DNA from: Candidatus Pelagibacter giovannonii
Lineage (GTDB): Bacteria > Pseudomonadota > Alphaproteobacteria > Pelagibacterales > Pelagibacteraceae
Length of the DNA: 64,000 nt
Assembly (NCBI RefSeq): GCF_012276695.1
Contig: NZ_CP038852.1
Coordinates: 434,001-498,000 of the forward strand
Reading direction: 5' to 3'
Positions 35,217-43,178 of this stretch are shown here, in pieces. The notes below the pieces were generated by a model. The model saw nothing but the letters and a program-made list of their open reading frames with translations. It searched no databases and had not been told where the DNA came from. The position numbers and the translations under genes were made by a program. The number at the start of each line of letters is the position of its first letter. The stretch's first letter is position 1.

Positions 35217-36122
35217 TTAATTAAGAGCAATAAACCGTCTATTAGATTTAATTGTAAGACTATAATAAATAATAGACATAAAAAGGAAGAAGCCTCCTAT
35301 TATCGTATTAGTAGATGGTATTTCATTAATTCCTAAAATTGGAATCCATACCCAAAATATACCACCTATAACTTCAGTTAATGACAACAAAGTTAATTCT
35401 GCCGCTGGTATAGCTTTTGATCCTATAGAATATAAAATCAACCCCATACAAACTAATGTTCCATGAATAGAAAATAATGCTCCATTATAACTTGTAGATA
35501 GAAAAACCATATCATTAGATAAAATAACTATTGCTGCAACTACAAAGCAGAATAAACCTGCAAATGCTACAGTTGTAAATTTTGGAGTTTCTTTTTTCCA
35601 TCTCAAGGTTACTGAAAAAATAGAAAACCCAATAGACGAAGTCATTCCAAAAATAAGTCCTAATAAAGAATTTTTTTCTGTATTACCTAAAGCTATTATT
35701 ATTATTCCAACTGTTGCAATAAATATGGCTATCCAAACATTGACTGATATTCTTTCTTTTAAAAATAAGAAACCTAATAAAGCTGTAAAAAAAGGCATGG
35801 CAGCTAAGCAAAGCAAAGTAACAGCAGCGCTAGTATTTGTAATGGAGTAAATGAAGGTTATCATTGCAATACCTAGTCCAGTTCCACCAATGATACCTGA
35901 AATTCCAATTTTTAAATAATTCTTATAAAAATCTTTTCCTTCCTCAAAGAAAAGATAAAGATTTAAAATCAAAAAGATTGTAAGGCCACGTGCAAAAATA
36001 TATTGCCATGGAACTAAATTTGGTTCATTCATATACCGAACAACTAAAGGTCCAAAAGACCATATAAGACCCGCTAATAAAACAACAGGTATAGCAATTT
36101 TTTCATTTTTTAACTCAAGCAT
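35217..36122 (-). CDS. EamA-family (DMT) permease of the creatinase operon
   Basis: A 301-residue inner-membrane protein with ten hydrophobic helices in two EamA repeats (WSFGPLVVRYM at the start, ITNTSAAVTLLCLAAMPFFTALLG and ELTLLSLTEVIGGIFWVW later). It is the first gene of the operon permease-creatinase-AGAT-aldolase. Operon position suggests it moves a substrate or product of these enzymes, for example creatine, guanidinoacetate or an amino acid, but direction and substrate are not visible. The 48-bp gap upstream, after moeA, may hold a promoter. Confidence 0.8.
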   Translation of the reverse strand: MLELKNEKIAIPVVLLAGLIWSFGPLVVRYMNEPNLVPWQYIFARGLTIFLILNLYLFFEEGKDFYKNYLKIGISGIIGGTGLGIAMITFIYSITNTSAAVTLLCLAAMPFFTALLGFLFLKERISVNVWIAIFIATVGIIIIALGNTEKNSLLGLIFGMTSSIGFSIFSVTLRWKKETPKFTTVAFAGLFCFVVAAIVILSNDMVFLSTSYNGALFSIHGTLVCMGLILYSIGSKAIPAAELTLLSLTEVIGGIFWVWIPILGINEIPSTNTIIGGFFLFMSIIYYSLTIKSNRRFIALN

Positions 36123-36170
36123 TGATGGATATTTAATAGTAATTATTTTGTACTACAATAAAAATGAGAT

Positions 36171-37418
36171 CTATTTAAAAATATTAATATTTGACCCTAT
36201 TGGAGAGTAACAATCAATTAACTCACCTTTTTTGAATGTAGATTGCCCATCTTTGAATAGACCCCACACATTTGACTCTACAAATGATTTAATTCTGAAT
36301 GATTCTTGACCTTTTAAAACTTCTAGCTCTATTTTTCCATCATTAGTTGAAGTTAACTTAGCTTTTAAAAATCTAATAATCTTTTTACTCTTTGAATAAT
36401 TATTTTTTAATTTAGCTTTAAATGGTTTTTCAACCTTAACACCAAGAATATTAAACAGATAAGGATAAACAAAAAATCTAAAGCAAGCAGATGAAGAAAT
36501 AGGATTACCAGGTAGCCCAAAAATAGCTTTTTCAGTTTTCTTAAATTTTGCAAACAATACTGGTTTACCAGGTCTAATCGAAACACCTTTAAAAAAATTA
36601 GATAAACTAAATTTATTAATTATGTGGGGAACAAAATCATGTTTACCAGCAGATACGGCACCAGATGTAATTATAATATCTATTTTAGATTTAAAACTTT
36701 TTTCTATTTTTTTTTGAAAAAGTTTAGCGTCCTTATCTCTTAAAATTCCACCATCTATAAAGTTAAATAAAAAATTATTAGATAAGGATTTTATGTAATA
36801 ACTATTAGAGTTTCTAACTTTCCAATTAGCAACATTCCTATTGTTAGAAATTTCATTTCCTGTTGAAAAAAATAAAATATTAGGCTTCATTTTAACTTTA
36901 ATATTTACTATGCCTAATGTTTTAAAAGCTAATATATGAGAAGGTTGAATAATAGTACCTTTTTTGATTATTAAATCTCTTTTTTTATAATCTGATCCAG
37001 CATATCTGATGTGTTGGTTATTTTTTATTCTTTTATTAATTAAAATAAATTTTCTATTTTTATCAAAAATGATTTTTTCTATTGGAATTATAGTATCAAA
37101 ATTTTTAGGTATAAGTGCACCTGTCATTACCTCAACAGCTTCAAATTTATTTGTTTTTTTTAAAGATGGGTTATCACCTGCAGATATAGTCTTTAAAATT
37201 TTAAAGTTTTGTGAATTATTTTTATTTAACTTGATTGTATCTTTTGAATTGATTGCAAAACCATCAAATGCAGCATTAGTTCCTGCTGGATAATTTACAG
37301 CTGAATAGATATCTAATACATTAATCCTATTTAATGACTTTGATGAGTTAATAATTTCATCTTTAATTTTAATCTTTGATTTTAATAAGATTTTTTTAGC
37401 TTCTTTGTAATTAATCAT
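36171..37418 (-). CDS. moeA: Molybdopterin molybdenumtransferase
   Basis: MoeA inserts molybdate into adenylated molybdopterin. The 415-residue protein shows AAFDGFAINS near residue 48, VMTGALIPKNFDTIIPIE, the MoCF-binding segment IITSGAVSAGKHDF, and LPGNPISSSACF near the C-terminus. Length and domain order are normal. It follows mobA by 1 bp on the same strand. The cofactor is needed by the molybdenum formate dehydrogenase encoded at 41.5-46 kb. Confidence 0.92.
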   Translation of the reverse strand: MINYKEAKKILLKSKIKIKDEIINSSKSLNRINVLDIYSAVNYPAGTNAAFDGFAINSKDTIKLNKNNSQNFKILKTISAGDNPSLKKTNKFEAVEVMTGALIPKNFDTIIPIEKIIFDKNRKFILINKRIKNNQHIRYAGSDYKKRDLIIKKGTIIQPSHILAFKTLGIVNIKVKMKPNILFFSTGNEISNNRNVANWKVRNSNSYYIKSLSNNFLFNFIDGGILRDKDAKLFQKKIEKSFKSKIDIIITSGAVSAGKHDFVPHIINKFSLSNFFKGVSIRPGKPVLFAKFKKTEKAIFGLPGNPISSSACFRFFVYPYLFNILGVKVEKPFKAKLKNNYSKSKKIIRFLKAKLTSTNDGKIELEVLKGQESFRIKSFVESNVWGLFKDGQSTFKKGELIDCYSPIGSNINIFK

Positions 37419-37419
37419 T

Positions 37420-38031
37420 TTAATATTTTTTTAGTATTTTTTTTGCTTCTTCCAAATCTTCTTTAGTATTTATATTAAAAAAAGGATCAAATTTTTTAGG
37501 TTCAATATCAATTGTTTTTACTCCTATTTTATTAGCCCAATCTTCCACTTTTCTAAAATTATTATTAATCAAATCATTTTCAAGTGGTTTTAATAATTCA
37601 ATTGACCACAATCCAAAAATATTGTGTCTTTTGTTGTTTGATTTAACAAAATACAACAGACTATCTTTTAGTTTAATTCTTTTTTGATATTCATCAATAA
37701 TTGATGTTTCAAAAAAAGGTGTGTCTGATGGATATGTTGCAATCCACTGATATGATTTTTGATTTTCTTTAACCCATTTCATTGCACTCAGAACTCCTGC
37801 TAATGGTCCAAAGTCATCAAAACAATCAGGGATTATTGTTACATTTTTTATTTTTTTTGTATCTATGCTGTGGCTTGAGACAATAAGTATCTCCTCATAT
37901 CTATTGCTAATTTTTAATAAAACGTGTTCTAACAATGTTTTATCGCCAAGTTTTGTCTGGTTTTTATCTTCACCAAATCTCTTTGACTTTCCACCAGCTA
38001 GCACAACAGCTAAAATATTGTTATCTTTCAT
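37420..38031 (-). CDS. mobA: Molybdenum cofactor guanylyltransferase
   Basis: MobA attaches GMP to molybdopterin, giving the MGD form used by DMSO-reductase family enzymes such as the formate dehydrogenase nearby. The 203-residue protein has the nucleotidyl-transferase loop VVLAGGKSKRFGEDKNQTKL at the N-terminus and ATYPSDTPFFE with the metal-binding Asp. It is divergent from the NifU-like gene across 43 bp and forms a pair with moeA. Confidence 0.9.
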   Translation of the reverse strand: MKDNNILAVVLAGGKSKRFGEDKNQTKLGDKTLLEHVLLKISNRYEEILIVSSHSIDTKKIKNVTIIPDCFDDFGPLAGVLSAMKWVKENQKSYQWIATYPSDTPFFETSIIDEYQKRIKLKDSLLYFVKSNNKRHNIFGLWSIELLKPLENDLINNNFRKVEDWANKIGVKTIDIEPKKFDPFFNINTKEDLEEAKKILKKY

Positions 38032-38074
38032 AAATCAAAATATAAAACATTAATCTCTTAATTAAAGAATTATA

Positions 38075-38485
38075 ATGGACTTAGAAATTTTAGAAATTGC
38101 ATCTAATACCGAAAACCACAAAGTGCTTAAAAAGCATACACATCAATCAAGGAATAAAAACCCTTTATGCGGTGATGAGATGGAAATTAGCTTAATGGTT
38201 AAAGACAATATTGTTCAAGACATGGGTTATCAATGTAGATCATGCGTGTACTGTCAAGCCTCAGTTAGTTTGCTTTCAAGATGGGTTATGCAAGTACCAA
38301 TAGAAAAAATTTCAGATTTTGTTTCAAAAGCTGAGCTTTTCTTTGATGAAAATTTTGATCAATTAAAAAAAATTAATATAAAAGATTTAAAAGATTTTAA
38401 AAAAATAATGAATTCAAAAAATATTTCTAGAAAAGAATGTTTATTGCTTCCTTTTAAAACTCTTTCAAAAGCCCTAAAGCTTTAA
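38075..38485 (+). CDS. NifU/SufU-like iron-sulfur scaffold protein
   Basis: A 136-residue protein of the IscU/SufU fold. The motif NKNPLCGDEMEISLMV matches the first Cys loop of the family, and GYQCRSCVYCQASVSLLS supplies further cysteines, although the third scaffold Cys near the C-terminus is in a less usual setting (RKECLLLP). It may carry or trim Fe-S clusters for the formate dehydrogenase, which needs many, but a general role is as likely. It stands apart from any suf genes in this window. Confidence 0.7.
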   Translation: MDLEILEIASNTENHKVLKKHTHQSRNKNPLCGDEMEISLMVKDNIVQDMGYQCRSCVYCQASVSLLSRWVMQVPIEKISDFVSKAELFFDENFDQLKKINIKDLKDFKKIMNSKNISRKECLLLPFKTLSKALKL

Positions 38486-38514
38486 AACAACACTAACAGT
38501 AAAGATAAAAATAT

Positions 38515-39000
38515 ATGATAAATACAATAAAAGAAAACTTTAACAGAGCTCTTTATGCTTTAATATTTTCAATAATTACAATTGGAACTCTTTCATTCTT
38601 GAGTTTTGAAACACCTTATGGATTATTTTTAGCTGGATCATTTGGATCTTCGATGGTTTTACTTTTTGGATATCCAGAAAGTCCTTTTGCTCAACCCAAA
38701 AATGTTTTTTTTGGACACTTAGTAACATCTGTGGTTGGTGTATTAATTTTAAAGTTCCTTCCAGTTGATCAATTTTTACAAATAGCTATTGCAGTAGGTC
38801 TTGGTATTTTTGTAATGATACTGCTTGGTGTTACTCACCCACCAGCAGGTGGAAATCCTATTGTCATAATACTTGGTGCAGTTTCTTATGATTTTTTATT
38901 AAATCCAATTATTTTTGGTTCAATAATAATAATTGTTTACGCAATTATTCTAAATCGTTTCATTTTAAAGAAAAACTACCCAAGTAGTTGGAAGAGTTAA
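38515..39000 (+). CDS. HPP-family membrane protein
   Basis: A 161-residue integral membrane protein with four or five hydrophobic helices and the family hallmark THPPAGGNP at about residues 108-116. Plant and cyanobacterial HPP proteins have been linked to nitrite transport; no function is established for this branch. It follows the NifU-like gene after 29 bp, possibly on one transcript. The region downstream (39001-39130) holds overlapping inverted repeats. Confidence 0.75.
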   Translation: MINTIKENFNRALYALIFSIITIGTLSFLSFETPYGLFLAGSFGSSMVLLFGYPESPFAQPKNVFFGHLVTSVVGVLILKFLPVDQFLQIAIAVGLGIFVMILLGVTHPPAGGNPIVIILGAVSYDFLLNPIIFGSIIIIVYAIILNRFILKKNYPSSWKS

Positions 39001-39018
39001 TCTTTAGATTTTTTATTT

Positions 39019-39050
39019 CGCCAGCTTAATTGTGCTGGCGGAATTAAGCT
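39019..39050. other. Two mutually exclusive hairpins after the HPP gene
   Basis: CGCCAGC (39019-39025) pairs with GCTGGCG (39034-39040), and AGCTTAATT (39023-39031) pairs with AATTAAGCT (39042-39050). The two stems share bases, so only one can form at a time. The all-GC-rich first stem stands out in this genome. There is no T-run after it, so it is not a classical terminator. It lies about 80 bp upstream of the predicted formate dehydrogenase promoter and therefore more likely belongs to the 3' end of the HPP transcript. Confidence 0.5.
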
Positions 39051-39129
39051 CTGATATGCATTTATGCAATTAAAGATAGAATAAAAATTAATTATACTCA
39101 ATATTTCCCCTATTTATTCTCAATTTGTT

Positions 39130-39158
39130 TTTTGATCAAAATTACTAATAAATATAAT
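39130..39158 (+). promoter_or_regulatory. Predicted promoter of the NAD formate dehydrogenase gene
   Basis: TTTTGA (39130-39135), a 17-bp spacer and TATAAT (39153-39158). A start near 39165 leaves a leader of roughly 50 nt. The only AGGG-type ribosome site in that leader (39193-39196) is better placed for an out-of-frame ATG at 39202 than for the gene's own ATG at 39218. Confidence 0.5.
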
Positions 39159-39217
39159 AATTCATTAATATTAATATGTGCAATTAACTAACAGGGTAAA
39201 AATGAAAGAAAATAAAA

Positions 39218-40417
39218 ATGAAAATACTTTGTGTTTTGTACGACGATCCAAAAACTGGCATGCCAAAGAGCTATGCTTTAGACAAACTTCCTAAAATAGA
39301 TAAATATCCAGATGGAATGACTCTTCCCTCACCAAAAGGTAGAGATTTTAATGAAGGTGAATTACTTGGCTGTGTTTCAGGTGAATTAGGACTAAGAAAA
39401 TTTTTAGAGAGTAATGGTCATCAATTGGTTGTTACCTCTGATAAAGATGGTGATGGATGCAGAGCAGATAAAGAACTAGTTGACTCTGACATTGTCATAT
39501 CTCAACCTTTCTTTCCTTATTATTTAACAAGAGAAAAAATGGAGACTGCTCCTAATTTAAAAATGGCAATTACTGCTGGGATTGGTTCTGACCATGTAGA
39601 CTTACAAGCAGCTATGGACCGTAAAGTTGATGTTGTTGAAGTAACTTACTGCAATTCAAGATCTGTTGCTGAACACATTGTTATGATGATTGTTTCTATG
39701 GTTAGAGATTATCACACACAATACGCAATCGTTAATAATGGTGGCTGGGATATAGCTGATGCTGTTCAAAGATCTTATGACGTTGAAGGTATGCATATTG
39801 GTACTGTTGCGGCTGGTAGAATTGGCTTAGATGCTCTAAGAAAAATGAAACCATTTGATGTACATCTTCATTATTTTGATCGTCATAGGTTACCTGATAC
39901 TGTTGAAAAAGAATTAAATTTAACCTTTCATGAGTCAGTTGAATCTATGGTTGAGGTGTGTGATGTTGTGACAATAAACTGTCCACTACACCCAGAAACA
40001 GAACATCTATTTGATGAAAAAATGATTAATAAAATGAAAAAAGGAGCTTACATAGTTAATACTGCTAGGGGCAAAATCTGTGATAAAGATGCAATTGCTG
40101 CTGCTCTTAAATCTGGTCAGTTAAGTGGTTATGCAGGTGATGTCTGGTTTCCACAACCAGCTCCTAATGATCATCCTTGGAGAACAATGCCTCATCATGG
40201 CATGACGCCTCATACTTCAGGTACTTCTCTCTCTGCTCAAACAAGATATGCGGATGGTGTAAGGGAAATCTTAGAGTGCTTTTTTGATAAAAAAGAAATC
40301 AGAAATCAATATCTAATTGTTCAAAATGGAGAACTTGCAGGAATGGGTGCTCACTCATACAGTAAAGGAACTGCTACTGATGGTTCAGAAGAAGCTGCTA
40401 AATATAAAAAAAAATAA
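39218..40417 (+). CDS. fdh: NAD-dependent formate dehydrogenase (metal-free)
   Basis: Oxidises formate to CO2 with NAD, without metal or flavin. The 399-residue protein closely follows the Pseudomonas/methylotroph enzyme: LYDDPKTGMPKSYA at the start, ITAGIGSDHVDLQAA, VTYCNSRSVAEHIVMM with the formate-binding Asn, the Rossmann segment GTVAAGRIG, NTARGKICD with the catalytic Arg, WFPQPAP and MTPHTSGTSLSAQTRY with the catalytic His, and GAHSYSKGTAT. Its own promoter and a strong terminator mark it as a single-gene unit. It lies beside an unrelated molybdenum formate dehydrogenase. Confidence 0.95.
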   Translation: MKILCVLYDDPKTGMPKSYALDKLPKIDKYPDGMTLPSPKGRDFNEGELLGCVSGELGLRKFLESNGHQLVVTSDKDGDGCRADKELVDSDIVISQPFFPYYLTREKMETAPNLKMAITAGIGSDHVDLQAAMDRKVDVVEVTYCNSRSVAEHIVMMIVSMVRDYHTQYAIVNNGGWDIADAVQRSYDVEGMHIGTVAAGRIGLDALRKMKPFDVHLHYFDRHRLPDTVEKELNLTFHESVESMVEVCDVVTINCPLHPETEHLFDEKMINKMKKGAYIVNTARGKICDKDAIAAALKSGQLSGYAGDVWFPQPAPNDHPWRTMPHHGMTPHTSGTSLSAQTRYADGVREILECFFDKKEIRNQYLIVQNGELAGMGAHSYSKGTATDGSEEAAKYKKK

Positions 40418-40428
40418 GTCTATTTAAT

Positions 40429-40464
40429 AAAAAGCGATTTATATCTTTTATAAATCGCTTTTTT
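40429..40464 (+). terminator. Rho-independent terminator after fdh
   Basis: AGCGATTTATA (40433-40443) pairs perfectly with TATAAATCGCT (40449-40459), flanked by A-run and T-run (TTTTTT from 40459). The stem of 11 bp plus A/T extension and the following T tract make it the clearest intrinsic terminator in the window, and the A-run allows action in both directions. It isolates fdh from fdhD. Confidence 0.9.
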
Positions 40465-40543
40465 AAAGAAAACCCACATAAGCGTTAAGAAAAGTTAATA
40501 TTTTCATTCTTTCATATTTTATAAGTTAAAATATACTGACTGA

Positions 40544-41377
40544 ATGAATTCTGATTATAAAGTTTTTAAATTTAAAAATAACACATTGAATGAACTTAAT
40601 GATCAAATTTCTGTTGAAGAGCCCCTAGAAATTATAATCAAATTTAAAGATAAAGATAAATGGATAGAGAATACTATATCTATTACTATGCGAACACCTG
40701 GTGATGATGAGGATTTAGTAAGAGGATTTCTTTTTAATGAAAGGGTAATTGAAAAAGTTGAATATATTGAAAAAATTGAAAGTAGTGGAAAACCTACTGA
40801 TCAATATGGTATTAAAAATAAAATTACTGTAACAATTAATAATTCTGAAAATATTGATATTGATAAAATAAAAAGAAATTTTTTAACAAACTCTTCCTGT
40901 GGTGTTTGTGGAAAAACTTCCTTAGATTCATTAGAAATTATTAAAAAAGATAAAATCTTAAAGTCTATTCCAAAAATTACAAAAGAAACTATTATGTCAT
41001 CACCAGATAAACTTCGGCAAAATCAGTCAGAATTTTCTAAAACTGGAGGGATTCATGCAAGTGGATTATTTACGGCTAAGGGTGATATTGTGGCTATCAA
41101 GGAAGATGTTGGAAGACATAATGCTTTAGATAAATTGATAGGTCATGCTCTTGATCAAAAATTACTTAATACAAATACTCAATTTTTGACATGCTCTGGG
41201 AGACTTAATTTTGACCTCGTTCAGAAGGCTCTAATGGCAAACATAGGTGTACTTATAGGAGTGGGTGCGCCAACAAGTCTTGCTATAGATTTAGCAAATA
41301 GATTTGATATGACATTAGTTGGTTTTGTCAAAGGTGATAGCTTCAATATTTACAGTAGTAGTGAAAGAATTAAATAG
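40544..41377 (+). CDS. fdhD: Sulfurtransferase for formate dehydrogenase, FdhD
   Basis: FdhD passes sulfur from a cysteine desulfurase to the Mo-bis-MGD cofactor and is required for active molybdenum formate dehydrogenases. The 277-residue protein has EDLVRGFLFNERVI, the sulfur-carrying SSCGVCGKTSLD, GGIHASGLFTAKGDIVAIKEDVGRHNALDKLIG (the family core, about residues 165-197) and a C-terminal VGAPTSLAIDLA. It precedes the structural genes by 142 bp, so it may be a separate transcript. Confidence 0.93.
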   Translation: MNSDYKVFKFKNNTLNELNDQISVEEPLEIIIKFKDKDKWIENTISITMRTPGDDEDLVRGFLFNERVIEKVEYIEKIESSGKPTDQYGIKNKITVTINNSENIDIDKIKRNFLTNSSCGVCGKTSLDSLEIIKKDKILKSIPKITKETIMSSPDKLRQNQSEFSKTGGIHASGLFTAKGDIVAIKEDVGRHNALDKLIGHALDQKLLNTNTQFLTCSGRLNFDLVQKALMANIGVLIGVGAPTSLAIDLANRFDMTLVGFVKGDSFNIYSSSERIK

Positions 41378-41381
41378 ATAT

Positions 41382-41410
41382 TTGAGGTCAGTATTTTTTT
41401 TATATATATT
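41382..41410 (+). promoter_or_regulatory. Predicted promoter of the molybdenum formate dehydrogenase genes
   Basis: TTGAGG (41382-41387), a 17-bp spacer and TATATT (41405-41410) lie 110 bp ahead of the TTG start at 41520. The leader between them is A/T-rich with repeated GTAAAG/GGGTAAA units just before the start (about 41497-41518); the last AGGG serves as the ribosome site. Prediction only. Confidence 0.4.
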
Positions 41411-41519
41411 ATTTAATAATATTAAATATTATTAAATTCATTTTAAACTTCTAGAATTTTTAGAATAATTGTAATAAAAATTTAAGATCATTAAAAAGGG
41501 TAAAGAGTAAAGGGTAAAA

Positions 41520-43178
41520 TTGTCAAAAAACATAAGTAATCTATCAGGTAGAGTTGGTCTAAAAAAAAATCTTTTTGAAAAGATTTCTGAAAGATCATTA
41601 AATTCTAAAGACGCAAGTGGTATTAAAGAAATAGCTAATGAATATCATATGGGCGTATCCACTATTCATGGTGCAGAAAGTTTTTATGAATTTTTAAGGC
41701 CATCTCATAGAGCAAAGAAAGCCTTTGTTTGTAATGGAAGTGCTTGCATGTGTTCTGGAACACAAGAACCTTTAAAGAAAAAATTAAAAGAAAAATTAGG
41801 TGATGACAAGGTTGGTGAAATGTTTTGTCTTGGTCACTGTTATGAAAATAAAGCGTTTCATTATGATGGTGAAAACTATGCTGGGAATGACATTGATAAA
41901 ATTGATGAAATAATTAAAGGAGAAAAGATTGAACAAGAAAAATTTTTCTCTAAAAGTTTTGCTTCAACTAGTTTTTTAATGGATGATAAGCTTTCAAACT
42001 TAGATCAATTTAAAGATGTTTTAAATAAATTTATCAATACAGATAAACAAGAAATTATAAAATCATTACTAGATTCAAATTTAACAGGTAGAGGTGGTGC
42101 TGGCTTTCCAGCTGGAATGAAATGGGATTTTTGTAGAAAAGCTCCCTCTGAAAAAAAATATGTTATCTGTAATGCTGATGAAGGTGACTCTGGTGCATTC
42201 TCCGATAGGTACTTATTAGAAGATCAACCACTTAAAGTTTTATTTGGAATGATTATTTGTGGATATGTAATTGGAAGCGATGAAGGTGTTTTATATATTA
42301 GAGGAGAATATCCAAAATCTATTGAAGCTATAAATGGATGTATTAATTCTTTAAAAAAAGAAGGATTATTAGGTGAAAATATTCTTGGAACAAATTTTTC
42401 TTTTGATCTTAATATTTGTATAGGACAAGGAGCATACATATGTGGAGAAGAAACTGCTTTAATAGCCTCAATCGAAGGACGTAGAGCTGAAGTAGATGTT
42501 AGGCCTCCCTTCCCTGTTACTGAAGGACTTTATAAAAAACCAACTGTTGTTAACAATGTTGAAACTCTAGCTGCGGCTACCGGTATACTTATCAATGGAG
42601 CAGAAAAATTTGCTGCAATTGGTAATAAAAAATCTGCAGGAACAAAATTAGTTTGTTTTGATAGTTTTTTTAATAATCCAGGTGTTTATGAAGTTGAAAT
42701 GGGAACTCCAATGAAAAAAGTTTTAAATGATATTGGTGGTGGATTTAAAGAGCCTATTAAAGCATTACAAATTGGAGGACCATTAGGTGGGGTTATTCCA
42801 ATTTCTGAAATAGAAAAATTAAATCTAGATTTTCAAGAATTTACTGCTGCTGGTTTCATGTTGGGACACGCAAGTATAGTAAGTATTCCAAAAGATTTCC
42901 CAATGGTCGAATATATTCATCATTTATTTGAATTCACAGCCGAAGAATCATGTGGAAAATGCTTCCCAGGTAGACTTGGTTCTTACCGTGGTAAAGAAAT
43001 GTTTGATCAAGCAAAGAATAAAACTGCTAAAATTCCATTAAAGCTATTAAATGAACTCCTAGTAACAATGAAAAAAGGCTGTTTATGTGCTTTATGTGGC
43101 GCAATACCCACTCCTATCATGAACATACTAAAATATTTTGGTGATGAAATGAAGGATGATATGGTGAAAGATAATTAA
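41520..43178 (+). CDS. fdsB: Formate dehydrogenase NADH-oxidoreductase subunit (NuoE-NuoF fusion, FdsB-like)
   Basis: The diaphorase subunit that passes electrons from the molybdenum subunit to NAD. Residues about 1-135 look like NuoE/FdsG: a helical part (GVSTIHGAESFYEFL) and a thioredoxin-like [2Fe-2S] domain (VCNGSACMCSG and CLGHC). Residues about 155-552 are NuoF-like with TGRGGAGFPAGMKWDF (FMN/NADH), YICGEETALIASIEG and the [4Fe-4S] ligands ESCGKCFPGR plus CLCALCG. No separate gamma subunit gene is present. The start is TTG, chosen because AGGGTAAAA is well spaced before it and no ATG is available. One base is shared with the next gene. Confidence 0.9.
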   Translation: MSKNISNLSGRVGLKKNLFEKISERSLNSKDASGIKEIANEYHMGVSTIHGAESFYEFLRPSHRAKKAFVCNGSACMCSGTQEPLKKKLKEKLGDDKVGEMFCLGHCYENKAFHYDGENYAGNDIDKIDEIIKGEKIEQEKFFSKSFASTSFLMDDKLSNLDQFKDVLNKFINTDKQEIIKSLLDSNLTGRGGAGFPAGMKWDFCRKAPSEKKYVICNADEGDSGAFSDRYLLEDQPLKVLFGMIICGYVIGSDEGVLYIRGEYPKSIEAINGCINSLKKEGLLGENILGTNFSFDLNICIGQGAYICGEETALIASIEGRRAEVDVRPPFPVTEGLYKKPTVVNNVETLAAATGILINGAEKFAAIGNKKSAGTKLVCFDSFFNNPGVYEVEMGTPMKKVLNDIGGGFKEPIKALQIGGPLGGVIPISEIEKLNLDFQEFTAAGFMLGHASIVSIPKDFPMVEYIHHLFEFTAEESCGKCFPGRLGSYRGKEMFDQAKNKTAKIPLKLLNELLVTMKKGCLCALCGAIPTPIMNILKYFGDEMKDDMVKDN

